Assembly (NCBI GenBank): GCA_027864655.1
Contig: JAQAZG010000010.1
Location: 1-64,000, forward strand
DNA from: Oleispirillum naphthae
GTDB lineage: Bacteria > Pseudomonadota > Alphaproteobacteria > Rhodospirillales > Rhodospirillaceae
DNA: 64,000 bases
Direction: 5' to 3'
In this document: positions 37,257-48,407 of the stretch, piece after piece
How positions within the stretch are numbered: the stretch's first letter is position 1
How the letters are laid out: each line of letters begins with the position of its first letter
Program-made: the position numbers and the translations under genes
Notes under the pieces: generated by a model
What the model saw: only the letters and a program-made list of their open reading frames with translations
The model's database searches: none
Told to the model about the DNA's origin: nothing

Positions 37257-38615
37257 ATGACACCGGGCGGGCGGTTGCAGGCGGCGATCGAGGCGTTCGA
37301 CCGGGCGCGGGAAGAGGATCGCCCGGCGGACCGGGTATTGCACGATTATCTGCGGGAGCGGCGCTACATCGGCGCGCGCGACCGGCGTGCGGTTTCGGAG
37401 TTGTTCTGGGGCCTGATGCGCAGCCGTGCGCGGCTGGCCGCCGACTGCGCCCTGGCCGACGGGCGCAACCTCACCGATGCGGCGGTGCGCGCCGAGGCGG
37501 GGCGGCGGCTGGCGATTGCGCTGTGCGTGCGCGAGAAGACGGCGGGGGTGGCCGATCTCGCCCTCTTCGACGGGCAGAACTATGCGCCTGCGGAAATTGC
37601 GGCGCGGGAGCAGGCGTGGGTGAAGGCGCTGAAGCAGGCGAAGCTTGCGGAGCGGCCGGACTGGGCCTGGGCCGAGACGCCGCAATGGCTGTGGCCGCGC
37701 TTTCAGGAGATTTATGGCGACGCGGCGGAGGCGGAGATCGCCGCGGCCCGCGCCGAGGCGGGCGTGGACCTGCGGGTCAATGCGCTGAAGGCGACGCGGC
37801 AAGAGGCGGCGGCGCGCCTCGCCGAAGAGGGCGTGGCCACCGACCCGATGCGGTTCTCCCCCCTGGGGCTGCGCTGCCGCGAGCGCGCCAACGTGGCGGC
37901 GGCCAAGGCTTTTCTCGAAGGCTGGGTGGAGGTGCAGGACGAGAGCGCGCAGCTTGCCGCCCTGCTGGTGGATGCGCAGCCCGGCGAGACGGTGGTGGAC
38001 TTCTGCGCCGGGGCCGGGGGCAAGACGCTGGCGCTCGCCGCGGCGATGAAGAACGCAGGCCGCCTGATCGCCTGCGACGTGGCGCAGGCGCGGCTCGACC
38101 GTTCCGCCGTCCGCCTGCGCCGCGCCGGGGCGTTCAACGTGATGCGCCGGGTGCTGGCGGGCGAGGCCGACAAGTGGGTGAAGCGCCACAAGGGCACCTG
38201 CGACCGCGTGCTGGTGGATGCGCCGTGCAGCGGCTCCGGCACCTGGCGGCGCAACCCGGATGCGCGCTGGCGGCTTTCGCCGGAAGGACTGGCGGAGCTG
38301 ACCGCGTTGCAGGGGCGGATTCTGGCGAGCGCGGCGCGGCTGGTGCGGCCCGGCGGGCGGCTGGTCTATGCCACGTGTTCGCTTTTCCTTGAGGAAAACC
38401 GCGAACGGGTCGAAGACTTTCTGTCGGCGCATGGGGAGTTTTCCCTGGCCCCGGTGGCGGAGGCGTGGCCCGAAAGCGCGGGGCCGGTTCCCGCGGCGTT
38501 CGCGGAGATGCAGACGCTGAACCTGACGCCGGGACGGCATGGGACGGACGGATTTTTCGTCGCGGTGATGCGCCGCGCCGAGACAGCGGCAGAGGAAGGG
38601 GACGAGACGCCATGA
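37257..38615 (+). CDS. rsmB: RsmB-like rRNA (cytosine-C5) methyltransferase
   Basis: The 452-residue protein belongs to the NOL1/NOP2/Sun family, which methylates C5 of cytosine in rRNA. An N-terminal NusB-like region includes [21 protein letters not shown]; the SAM-dependent core has [16 protein letters not shown], the first catalytic cysteine in [17 protein letters not shown] and the second in [17 protein letters not shown]. The exact cytosine (m5C967 in RsmB) is inferred only from the domain layout. Its stop overlaps the guaA start (ATGA). Confidence 0.85.
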   Translation: MTPGGRLQAAIEAFDRAREEDRPADRVLHDYLRERRYIGARDRRAVSELFWGLMRSRARLAADCALADGRNLTDAAVRAEAGRRLAIALCVREKTAGVADLALFDGQNYAPAEIAAREQAWVKALKQAKLAERPDWAWAETPQWLWPRFQEIYGDAAEAEIAAARAEAGVDLRVNALKATRQEAAARLAEEGVATDPMRFSPLGLRCRERANVAAAKAFLEGWVEVQDESAQLAALLVDAQPGETVVDFCAGAGGKTLALAAAMKNAGRLIACDVAQARLDRSAVRLRRAGAFNVMRRVLAGEADKWVKRHKGTCDRVLVDAPCSGSGTWRRNPDARWRLSPEGLAELTALQGRILASAARLVRPGGRLVYATCSLFLEENRERVEDFLSAHGEFSLAPVAEAWPESAGPVPAAFAEMQTLNLTPGRHGTDGFFVAVMRRAETAAEEGDETP

Positions 38616-40165
38616 GCGAGCGGATTCTGATCGTCGATTTCGGCTCCCAGGTGACGCAGCTGATCGCGCGCCGGGTGCGCGAGGCCGGGGTCTATTGCGA
38701 AATCCACCCGTTCCAGAAGGTGACGGAGGAGAGCATCGCCGCCTTCGGGCCGAAGGGGGTGATCCTCTCCGGCGGCCCGGCCTCGGTGACGGAAGAGGAC
38801 AGCCCGCGCGCGCCGCAGGGCCTGTTCGCGATGGGGTTGCCGGTGCTCGGCATCTGCTACGGCCAGCAGACCATGGTGACGCAGCTGGGCGGGCTGGTGG
38901 AGGGCTCGGACCACCGGGAGTTCGGCCGCGCCTACGTGACCGTCTCCGGCGACTGCGCGCTGTTCACCGGGGTGTGGGCCCCGGGCGCGCGCGAACAGGT
39001 GTGGATGAGCCACGGCGACCGCGTCACCCGCCTGCCGGAAGGTTTCCAGGCGGTGGGCACCAGCGAGGGCGCGCCGTTCGCCGCCATCGCCGACGAGGCG
39101 AAGAAATTCTACGCCGTGCAGTTCCACCCCGAGGTGGTGCACACCCCCCACGGCGCGCAGTTGCTCGCCAATTTCGTGCACGGGGTGTGCGGCTGCAAAG
39201 GCGACTGGACGATGGCCGCCTTCCGCGATCAGGCGGTCGCCGCGATCAGGAAGCAGGTGGGCAAGGGCCGGGTGATCTGCGGCCTGTCCGGCGGCGTGGA
39301 CTCCTCGGTGGCCGCGGCCCTGATCCACGAGGCGGTGGGCGATCAGCTCACCTGCGTGTTCGTCGATCACGGCCTTCTGCGCATGGGCGAGCGCGACCAG
39401 GTGGAAGAGGTGTTCGGGCGGCGCTTCAACACCCGGCTGGTGACGCGCGACGCCTCGGACCTGTTCCTGGAAAAGCTGGAAGGCGAGACCGACCCGGAGA
39501 AGAAGCGCAAGACCATCGGCGCCACCTTCATCGACGTGTTCGAGGAAGAGGCGAAGAAGATCGGCGGCGCGGAGTTCCTGGCGCAGGGCACGCTGTACCC
39601 GGACGTCATCGAGTCCGTCTCGTTCACCGGCGGGCCCTCGGTGACGATCAAGTCGCACCACAACGTCGGCGGCCTGCCCGCGCGGATGAAGATGAAGCTG
39701 GTGGAGCCGCTGCGCGAGCTGTTCAAGGACGAGGTGCGGGCGCTGGGCCGCGAACTCGGCCTGCCGGACGAGATGGTGGGCCGCCACCCGTTCCCCGGGC
39801 CCGGCCTCGCCATCCGCATTCCCGGGCAGCCGATCACCCGCGAAAAGCTGGACATCCTCAAGAAGGCGGACGCGATCTACCTGGAGGAAATCCGCAATGC
39901 GGGCCTCTACGATACGATCTGGCAGGCCTTCTGCGTGCTGCTGCCGGTGCGCACCGTCGGCGTGATGGGCGACGGGCGGTCCTACGACTATGCCTGCGCC
40001 CTGCGCGCCGTCACCTCCACCGACGGCATGACCGCCGACTTCTATCCCTTCGACATGGCGTTCCTGGCGCGGGTGGCGAACCGCATCATCAACGAAGTGC
40101 GCGGCATCAACCGCGTCACCTACGACGTGACCTCGAAACCGCCGGGGACGATCGAGTGGGAGTGA
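38612..40165 (+). CDS. guaA: GMP synthase (glutamine-hydrolysing)
   Basis: GuaA aminates XMP to GMP using glutamine. The 517-residue protein has the class I amidotransferase domain with [11 protein letters not shown] (catalytic cysteine) and [11 protein letters not shown] (catalytic histidine), then the ATP pyrophosphatase domain with [12 protein letters not shown] (P-loop) and the C-terminal dimer domain with [13 protein letters not shown] and PPGTIEWE. It is coupled to the rsmB-like gene by a four-base overlap. Confidence 0.97.
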   Translation: MSERILIVDFGSQVTQLIARRVREAGVYCEIHPFQKVTEESIAAFGPKGVILSGGPASVTEEDSPRAPQGLFAMGLPVLGICYGQQTMVTQLGGLVEGSDHREFGRAYVTVSGDCALFTGVWAPGAREQVWMSHGDRVTRLPEGFQAVGTSEGAPFAAIADEAKKFYAVQFHPEVVHTPHGAQLLANFVHGVCGCKGDWTMAAFRDQAVAAIRKQVGKGRVICGLSGGVDSSVAAALIHEAVGDQLTCVFVDHGLLRMGERDQVEEVFGRRFNTRLVTRDASDLFLEKLEGETDPEKKRKTIGATFIDVFEEEAKKIGGAEFLAQGTLYPDVIESVSFTGGPSVTIKSHHNVGGLPARMKMKLVEPLRELFKDEVRALGRELGLPDEMVGRHPFPGPGLAIRIPGQPITREKLDILKKADAIYLEEIRNAGLYDTIWQAFCVLLPVRTVGVMGDGRSYDYACALRAVTSTDGMTADFYPFDMAFLARVANRIINEVRGINRVTYDVTSKPPGTIEWE

Positions 40166-40172
40166 ACGGTCG

Positions 40173-40355
40173 ATGACCGAGGTCGTCAACCTGCGCCAGG
40201 CCCGCAAACACAAACAGCGGGCGGACAAGGACCGCCGGGCCGAGGAAAACCGCGCCAAATTCGGCCGCCCCAAGGCGGAAAAGACGCACGCCGCCGCCGA
40301 GGAAACCCTCGCCCAGCGCCGCCTCGACCGACACAAACTCACCCCCGACGAATGA
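40173..40355 (+). CDS. DUF4169 small protein
   Basis: The 60-residue protein is lysine/arginine-rich, starting MTEVVNLRQARKHKQRADK and containing AEENRAKFGRPKAEK, matching the DUF4169 family of short alphaproteobacterial proteins. Its role is unknown. It is seven bases downstream of guaA and followed by an intrinsic terminator. Confidence 0.8.
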   Translation: MTEVVNLRQARKHKQRADKDRRAEENRAKFGRPKAEKTHAAAEETLAQRRLDRHKLTPDE

Positions 40356-40358
40356 ACA

Positions 40359-40381
40359 AGGGCGCTGCACAGCGCCCTTTT
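40359..40381 (+). terminator. Intrinsic terminator after guaA-DUF4169
   Basis: The hairpin AAGGGCGCTG/CAGCGCCCTT with a two-base centre is followed by T residues. It closes the guaA operon just before the AT-richer island. Confidence 0.8.
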
Positions 40382-40514
40382 CGTTGAACCGGGCTGCCGC
40401 CAAGGCCGAGCTGCCCGCCCGGCCCCGCCTGGAGCGCAGCCTAGAGACCTTCAGGTTTTCATTGTTTCGCAGTCATCGCAACTTTATGAGGTTACGATAC
40501 GGATAATGATTTTC
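40382..40514. other. Left edge of the AT-richer island, no gene
   Basis: Base composition shifts from GC-rich to mixed at about 40450. No tRNA or att-like duplication was recognised. The next gene on the minus strand ends at 40515. Confidence 0.4.
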
Positions 40515-41237
40515 TCAAAATAGAGATGGTTGCCCGTATGACGCTGGGGCTTCCCACTGGCCTTCGATAGCTTCTTGTACACGCTTTAGGTTAGCTCGCC
40601 CGGTGCTTCGATTTCGAGCAAGCGGAATTCCTCCTTTTCCGATCAAGATAGTATTGCCCAAAGCACTTTCTCGTGCCTGTTCGTAAACGGCAACAAATAA
40701 AGGTTTGGACAAGGAAAGCGTGGTAAGTCCCGCGTTTAGGGTTCCACCTTTCTCCCCCGCTTCGATCACGATCATCGCACGGCTTAAAGCGATGATCAGG
40801 GTATTCCGATCCATTGCCCGGTATACTTTCCAGGCGGCATCTGGCGTGAATTGGCTGATTACCAAAACTCGGTTCCAGTCCCATATGGGTTGGAATTCTT
40901 TTCTAATGCGAAAATGATCTATCCCCTCCGGAAGGGCTAGAATCGTGGTTCCCCCGGCCTCTAGAGTAGTCCGATGCGCGATGAAATCGACTCCTGCGGC
41001 ATTGCCCGAGATTACGGAGATACCTAAGGAACAGGCTTGTTCCGCGCAGTCTCTCGCTGTTTCCAACCCTTTGTCGCTGGCCTTGCGCGATCCACAGAAT
41101 CCAACGCCGGGTTTTGTGAGGAGAGAGAGGTTACCTTGACACCAGAGGGTAGGAGCCTTGCCGTTGAATGCAGCGACCACTGATCCAGGATATAAGTCGT
41201 TTTCCGGCGTCAATTGAGTGATGGGCGGTGCATTCAT
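40515..41237 (-). CDS. DprA/Smf-like Rossmann-fold protein
   Basis: The 240-residue protein contains the DprA/Smf-type nucleotide-binding fold: GVGFCGSRKASDKGLETA (about 45-62), ISGNAAGVDFIAHRTTLEAGG (about 76-96), LALPEGIDHF and MIVIEAGEKGGTLNAGL (about 155-171). Canonical DprA is longer, with an N-terminal SAM-like and C-terminal winged-helix domain; both are missing, so this is not the housekeeping DprA. Codon use is much less GC-biased than in neighbours. It follows the phosphoribosyltransferase gene by 23 bp on the same strand. Function unknown; a role in DNA handling or in a nucleotide-sensing conflict system is possible. Confidence 0.75.
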   Translation of the reverse strand: MNAPPITQLTPENDLYPGSVVAAFNGKAPTLWCQGNLSLLTKPGVGFCGSRKASDKGLETARDCAEQACSLGISVISGNAAGVDFIAHRTTLEAGGTTILALPEGIDHFRIRKEFQPIWDWNRVLVISQFTPDAAWKVYRAMDRNTLIIALSRAMIVIEAGEKGGTLNAGLTTLSLSKPLFVAVYEQARESALGNTILIGKGGIPLARNRSTGRANLKRVQEAIEGQWEAPASYGQPSLF

Positions 41238-41260
41238 TGTTATGAACTCTTTTGCTTTTT

Positions 41261-42103
41261 CTATGTGTTATCAGTGTCTCGGAGCGTTTTAACGATACAA
41301 AGACCAAATACCTTATCGGCTCCGGCATTAATTAATTTTGATGCCACGAACTGGAGCGTGGTTCCCGACTGATACTTATCATCGACAAGGATCACCGCGC
41401 CGCCTTTAATTGGTGGAGAGAGTTCCAAGCCGGTAGATTCCCATGCTTCCCATTTTTGATCAACGGGAAGCTGCTTCACAGTTCCTTTCTTCTCTTTGAA
41501 AGAAAAGCGAGGGGTTAGGTCTTCTTTCCCAAGTGACGCCGTTACACGTGCGGCTAGAACTGAGGGCAGATCGTAGGTTTTGCCGGGCTTTGGGGGAACT
41601 GCGGCGATGAAAGGGGCATTTCGGTATCCAGGTAATGAGCGAATCTGATCTGCAATTATGTCGGTTAATTCAGAAAGGGCCGCTTCATCAGGCGCGTTCT
41701 TTGCTCTTGCTTCTAAGGCACCAAGATGGGTGTATGTTCCTGATTCGTTGTCTACAAGGTTTTGGTCGAGGGCAATTGATAAATCAAGGCAATCTCGTAA
41801 GAAAATACGTGTTCCTTGCCCTCTGCACCACGTATCAATTGTGCGAAATTCACTTTCAGATTGAATTGACCTAAAATAACCATATTTTCCCTTGAAAAGC
41901 TCAAGATCTGTTTCTTCTCCAAGAATAAACCCTACGGAATTGAGGAAGGGTACGTTAAAGAATCCAATGTTAGGCGGATCGGCTCGTTTTGGCTCTTTTG
42001 CGTGTTGATGCGCAAAGCAAATTCTGTGCACGCCAGTGCCCCGTAGCGATTCGACATCGGCTTTTGTTATATTCTTCCGGCCTGAAAAACCGACGAATTT
42101 CAT
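41261..42103 (-). CDS. ComF-like phosphoribosyltransferase with unknown N-terminal domain
   Basis: The C-terminal part of this 280-residue protein has the type I PRTase PRPP loop VILVDDKYQSGTT (about 237-249), preceded by DLPSVLAARVTASLGK and an EKKGTVKQLPVDQKW segment as in ComF-like proteins. Residues 1-150 match nothing I recognise; they start MKFVGFSGRKNITKADVE and include IDTWCRGQGTRIF. Codon use is AT-richer than in flanking genes. It is the first gene of a pair with the DprA-like gene; GAGGGA precedes its ATG. Both products resemble competence proteins (DprA, ComF), but no other competence gene is nearby. Confidence 0.72.
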   Translation of the reverse strand: MKFVGFSGRKNITKADVESLRGTGVHRICFAHQHAKEPKRADPPNIGFFNVPFLNSVGFILGEETDLELFKGKYGYFRSIQSESEFRTIDTWCRGQGTRIFLRDCLDLSIALDQNLVDNESGTYTHLGALEARAKNAPDEAALSELTDIIADQIRSLPGYRNAPFIAAVPPKPGKTYDLPSVLAARVTASLGKEDLTPRFSFKEKKGTVKQLPVDQKWEAWESTGLELSPPIKGGAVILVDDKYQSGTTLQFVASKLINAGADKVFGLCIVKTLRDTDNT

Positions 42104-42135
42104 TTTCTGTCCCTCTTGATCTATGCACGGCCTTC

Positions 42136-42170
42136 GGACAGATAATTGTCCCGAGTTCGTGTTGCATCAA
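42136..42170 (-). promoter_or_regulatory. Predicted promoter with overlapping palindromic operator
   Basis: On the minus strand a -35 box TTGATG (42165-42170) and a -10 box AATTAT (42142-42147) are 17 bp apart, upstream of the phosphoribosyltransferase gene. The -10 lies inside the perfect inverted repeat GGACA-N6-TGTCC (42136-42151), a typical position for a repressor site. The regulator is not identifiable. Confidence 0.5.
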
Positions 42171-42353
42171 GCAAAAACCCGTATAGAGAGCATAATTGAT
42201 TTGCGTATTCGCTTAACCTTCTTGGTTGACGAAGGACATGATGGGTTTCGACAGGTCTGCTGCCCATCTTTCGGTATCCGATGTACCGTCGTTTGGTGTT
42301 GCGGGGGCGGGCCGCCGTCGGGTCATCCTCGCCTGATTGGCAAACAAACCGGA
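42171..42353. other. Right edge of the island, no gene
   Basis: No coding frame is convincing here. Composition changes back to GC-rich at about 42290. The stretch has no clear direct repeat of the left edge. Confidence 0.4.
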
Positions 42354-42354
42354 G

Positions 42355-42432
42355 GCCTGGAGGCTGTGCCTCCAGGCGGGTCCGGGCGGCAGCCCGGTAA
42401 GCTTAAGTGCGCTTTTCAGCGCCCTTAAGCTT
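42355..42432. repeat. Hairpin cluster downstream of rsgA
   Basis: Three hairpins follow each other: GCCTGGAGGC-TGT-GCCTCCAGGC (42355-42377), CCGGGCGGCAGCCCGG (42382-42397), and a long one with outer arms AAGCTTAAG/CTTAAGCTT and inner GCGC/GCGC (42399-42432). The last is a likely terminator for rsgA, which ends at 42454 on the minus strand. The first pair resembles the hairpins at 49440-49560. Confidence 0.7.
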
Positions 42433-42453
42433 GCGTATGGCAGCGGCGGCGGG

Positions 42454-43512
42454 TTAGCGGCGTTTGGGGGTGGTTTTGTCCTTGATCACCGCGCGGACCA
42501 TCTTGCCGAAGGTGCGGTCGCGGGCGCGGCGTTCGGCCAGGCTGGCGGTATTGAAGCTTTCCTCGGCGGCGAGTTTCCGCCATCGCGCGAGGCGTTCCGG
42601 GTCGAGGCTTCCCGCCGCGATCGCCGCCTTGATCGCGCAGCCCGGTTCGGCGTCGTGGGAGCAGTCGGAGAACCGGCACTCTTGCGCCAGGGCGGTGACG
42701 TCGTCGAAGACTTCCTCGGTTCCGGCGTGCGCGTCGGCGAGTTGCAGTTCGCGCATGCCGGGGGTGTCGAGCAGCCAGCCGCCGCGTTCCAGGCGGTGCA
42801 GTTCGCGGGCGGTGGTGGTGTGCCGCCCCTTGTCGTCGTCGGCGCGGGTCTCTCCGGTGGCGGCGGAGCTTCCCGAAAGGCTGTTGATCAGCGTCGATTT
42901 GCCGACGCCGGAGGAGCCGAGCAGGGCCACCGTCTGCCCCGGTCCGCACCATGCGCCGAGCCCGGCGGCGGCGTCCGCGTCGCGGGCGTCGAGGGTTTCG
43001 ACGACGAGGCCGGGGAGGAGGCGCCGCGCCGCGTTGGCGTAGTCCGCCGCGTCGCCGGTCCGGTCCGCCTTGGTCAGCACCACCACCGGCATCACCCCGG
43101 CCTCCCGCGCCAGGATCAGGTAGCGTTCCAGCCGCGCGGGGTTGAAATCCCGGTCGCAGGAGGAGACGACGAACAGCGTATCGACGTTGGCGGCGATCAA
43201 CTGAATGCCGCGTCCGGTTCCGGCGGCGCGCCGCTTGAACAGGCTGGCGCGGCGCAGGATGCGTTCGGGGCGCAGGGTGGTGCGTTCGACGACCAGCCAG
43301 TCGCCGATGGTGGGGAAGTCTTCCTCCGCCGTCGCGTTCGGCATGTGGGAGGAAATCGTGGACTCGAAGCCGTCCCCCGCGACGGCGAGCAGGCCGCGAT
43401 GCACCGCCATGACGCGGACGGCGCGGAAATCGGGAGAGTCCCCGGGGGAGAACTGGGAGGCGAAAAACGAGGTCCAGCCGAGGTCGGCCAGACTGGAGAA
43501 CCGTGAAGTCAT
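42454..43512 (-). CDS. rsgA: Ribosome small subunit-dependent GTPase A
   Basis: RsgA checks late 30S subunit maturation. The 352-residue protein has an OB-fold N-terminus, a circularly permuted GTPase core with VLTKADRTGD (G4), ALLGSSGVGKSTLINSL (P-loop) and LDTPGMRELQL (G3), then the C-terminal zinc knuckle with CRFSDCSHDAEPGCAIKAAI. The ATG at 43512 gives a normal N-terminus (MTSRFSSLADLGWTSFF). A well-placed ribosome-binding site occurs instead 177 bases upstream, in front of a 13-codon frame ending in TGA. Confidence 0.93.
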   Translation of the reverse strand: MTSRFSSLADLGWTSFFASQFSPGDSPDFRAVRVMAVHRGLLAVAGDGFESTISSHMPNATAEEDFPTIGDWLVVERTTLRPERILRRASLFKRRAAGTGRGIQLIAANVDTLFVVSSCDRDFNPARLERYLILAREAGVMPVVVLTKADRTGDAADYANAARRLLPGLVVETLDARDADAAAGLGAWCGPGQTVALLGSSGVGKSTLINSLSGSSAATGETRADDDKGRHTTTARELHRLERGGWLLDTPGMRELQLADAHAGTEEVFDDVTALAQECRFSDCSHDAEPGCAIKAAIAAGSLDPERLARWRKLAAEESFNTASLAERRARDRTFGKMVRAVIKDKTTPKRR

Positions 43513-43647
43513 TTCGAGTGTCACCGGCAGTTGCGATTCCTCTGCGGAATCGGAAGGTACGACAACAGGCGCGGAGCCCGTTTGAGGGCGTCCGGCCGCA
43601 GGGTCGGTTTCCAAGGCCGATGAGTCACGCCCAGGGGGCGGGACCGA

Positions 43648-43689
43648 TCACCCGGCCTTGCCGACCGTGTCGAAAACAGCCGTCGTCAC
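43648..43689 (-). other. Possible 13-codon leader frame upstream of rsgA
   Basis: GTG at 43689, preceded by AAGGAG at eight bases, opens a frame reading VTTAVFDTVGKAG and stopping at TGA (43648-43650). It is in the same frame as rsgA, so it could be a leader peptide or the remains of a longer rsgA start. Confidence 0.3.
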
Positions 43690-46427
<2,738 letters not shown>

Positions 46428-46450
46428 AACGGGGCTGCACACACGAAGAC

Positions 46451-46474
46451 AAAGGGCGCCGCGAGGCGCCCTTT
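46451..46474 (+). terminator. Intrinsic terminator after katG
   Basis: A perfect ten-base stem, AAAGGGCGCC/GGCGCCCTTT, with a GCGA loop. Its end overlaps the only upstream start codon available to the MazF-like frame. Confidence 0.85.
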
Positions 46475-46817
46475 GCGTGGAAAGCGGCGCCGGTCTGCCA
46501 CGGGCAGCGTCGTCACCGTCGCTTTGCAAGGGGATTACGGCAAGCCCCGGCCCGCCCTGATCATCCAGTCCGACCTGTTCGCCGAGATGATGTCGGTGAC
46601 GATCCTGCCGATCACCAGCGAACTGCGGGACGCGCCGTTATATCGCCTGCCTTTGGGGCCCTCCCCCAGCAACGGCCTTCGCCTGTTTTCGCAGATCATG
46701 ATCGACAAGCCCCAGTCCATTCCCCGCGGGAAGATCGGGCGGGTTATCGGGCAACTGGACGACGAGACCATGGTCTCGGTTACACGGCTTCTTGCCGTGT
46801 TCCTTGGCTTCGCCTGA
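46473..46817 (+). pseudogene. MazF/PemK-like toxin, start region decayed, no antitoxin
   Basis: From about 46509 the translation VVTVALQGDYGKPRPALIIQ matches MazF/PemK endoribonucleases, and continues with SVTILPITSELRD, QIMIDKPQSIPRGKIGRVIG and a normal C-terminus. The expected M-RRGD lead before VVTV is replaced by unrelated sequence; the only in-frame initiator is TTG at 46473 inside the katG terminator. No antitoxin gene precedes it. Probably a remnant of a mazEF/pemIK locus, although translation from a weak start is not excluded. Confidence 0.65.
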
Positions 46818-46837
46818 GAAGCGAACAGGCTAAAAAT

Positions 46838-46866
46838 AGGGCCGTCCGGTCGGGGGCGGCCCTTTT
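46838..46866. terminator. Terminator between MazF-like gene and uracil permease
   Basis: The imperfect hairpin AGGGCCGTC/GGCGGCCCT with a loop of about nine bases, followed by TTTT, separates the convergent frames. Confidence 0.65.
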
Positions 46867-46890
46867 CGTCGTGAAGGATGCGGTGCGGTC

Positions 46891-48219
46891 TCACTCCGCC
46901 GCTTCGGGCGAAACTTCCTCCGCCGGTTCCTCGGTTTTACGGTTGAGCAGCGCATAAAGCAGGATCGCGCCGAAGGTCGCGGTGCCGATGCCGCCCAGGG
47001 TGAAGCCGCCGAGGTTGAGGGTGAGGTCGCCCGCGCCCGCGATCACCGCCGCGGCGGTGGTGATGAGGTTCTTGGTCTCGGAGAAGTCCACCTTGTTCTC
47101 CACCCAGATGCGCCCCGCGGTGGCGGTGATCAGGCCGAAGATGACGATGGACAGCCCGCCGATCACCGGGCCGGGGATGGTGAGGATGAGCGCCCCGAAC
47201 TTCGGCGAGAAGCCGAGCAGGATGGCGAAGCCCGCGGCGACGACGAAGACCAGGGTGGAGTAGATGCGGGTCACCGCCATCACCCCCATGTTCTCGGCGT
47301 AGGTGGTGACGCCGGTGCCGCCGCAGAAGCCGGAGAGGATGGTCGCCAGCCCGTCGCCGAGGAAGGCGCGCCCGACGTAGGGGTCGAGGTTGCGCCCGGT
47401 CATCGCGCCGATCGCCTTGATGTGGCCCAGGTTCTCCGCCACCAGGATGACCGCCACCGGGGCGATCAGCGCCATCGCGCCCGCGTTGAACGCCGGGGCG
47501 GTGAACTGCGGCATGCCGAGCCACGGCGCGGCGGCGAGGCCGGAAAAGTCGATCGGCTTGCCCAGGCCCATGCTGCCCGCGCCCACCGCATAGAAGAGAT
47601 ACCCGACGAAGCCGCCGATCAGCACCGGAATGCGCCGCAGCACGCCCGGCGCATAGACCGCGGCGACGCCCACGGCGACGATGGTGACGAGGCCCGAGGC
47701 GCGGTCGAAGCCGCTGGCGCTGACCCCCTTCACCGCGATCGGCGCGAGGTTGAGGCCGATCGCCGCGACGATGCCGCCGGTGACCACCGGGGGCATCAGG
47801 GTCTCGATCCACCCGTAGCCGATGCGGATGACCACCAGGCCGATTGCCGCATAAACCACGCCCGCCGCGATGATGCCGCCGAGCGCGGTGCCGATGTTGA
47901 GGTTGGGGCCGGAGCCGGAATAGGCCGAGGCCGCGATCACCACCGCGATGAACGAGAAGCTGGACCCGAGGTAGGAGGGCACCCGTCCGCCGACGACGAG
48001 GAAGAACAGCAGCGTGCCGATGCCCGAGAACAGCACCGCGACGTTGGGGTCGAAGCCCATGATGATCGGCGCGAGAACGGTGGAGCCGAACATCGCCACC
48101 ACATGCTGGAAGCCCGCGACCACGGTCTGCGGCCAGGGCAGGCGCTCGTCCGGGGCGACGCGGTCGGCGGTGGTCGGTTTCCACTCGGGAAACCAGATCT
48201 CGGGGGAAATCTTATTCAT
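46891..48219 (-). CDS. Uracil/xanthine permease (NCS2 family)
   Basis: The 442-residue membrane protein belongs to the UraA/PyrP/RutG branch: about fourteen helices, the FQHVVAMFGSTVLAP signature (about 37-51), LVAENLGHIKAIGAMTGRNL and FLGDGLATILSGFCGGTGVTTYAEN. It imports uracil or a related base by proton symport. The start at 48219 gives the usual N-terminus. No pyrimidine-catabolism gene lies beside it. Confidence 0.92.
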   Translation of the reverse strand: MNKISPEIWFPEWKPTTADRVAPDERLPWPQTVVAGFQHVVAMFGSTVLAPIIMGFDPNVAVLFSGIGTLLFFLVVGGRVPSYLGSSFSFIAVVIAASAYSGSGPNLNIGTALGGIIAAGVVYAAIGLVVIRIGYGWIETLMPPVVTGGIVAAIGLNLAPIAVKGVSASGFDRASGLVTIVAVGVAAVYAPGVLRRIPVLIGGFVGYLFYAVGAGSMGLGKPIDFSGLAAAPWLGMPQFTAPAFNAGAMALIAPVAVILVAENLGHIKAIGAMTGRNLDPYVGRAFLGDGLATILSGFCGGTGVTTYAENMGVMAVTRIYSTLVFVVAAGFAILLGFSPKFGALILTIPGPVIGGLSIVIFGLITATAGRIWVENKVDFSETKNLITTAAAVIAGAGDLTLNLGGFTLGGIGTATFGAILLYALLNRKTEEPAEEVSPEAAE

Positions 48220-48407
48220 GGCGGTCTCGGTTTTTGCGTGAAAGGGCTGGGCGGAATCAGGTCGCAGCGAGAGTGTCACCATTGCCGCCGGTTGACAATC
48301 CGGTGACGCCGAGCGGGCGAAAAGGCGGGAGTCGGCGGGCCTTTTCGTTTGCCGCCGCCGCGCAGGCGGCGGATAGTGCGCACATCGGAGTCGAAGGAGG
48401 CGGACGA

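Noticed and set aside
40382-42353. Prophage or integrative element around the AT-rich pair
   Set aside because: No integrase, no tRNA and no flanking direct repeats were seen; only two genes are involved.
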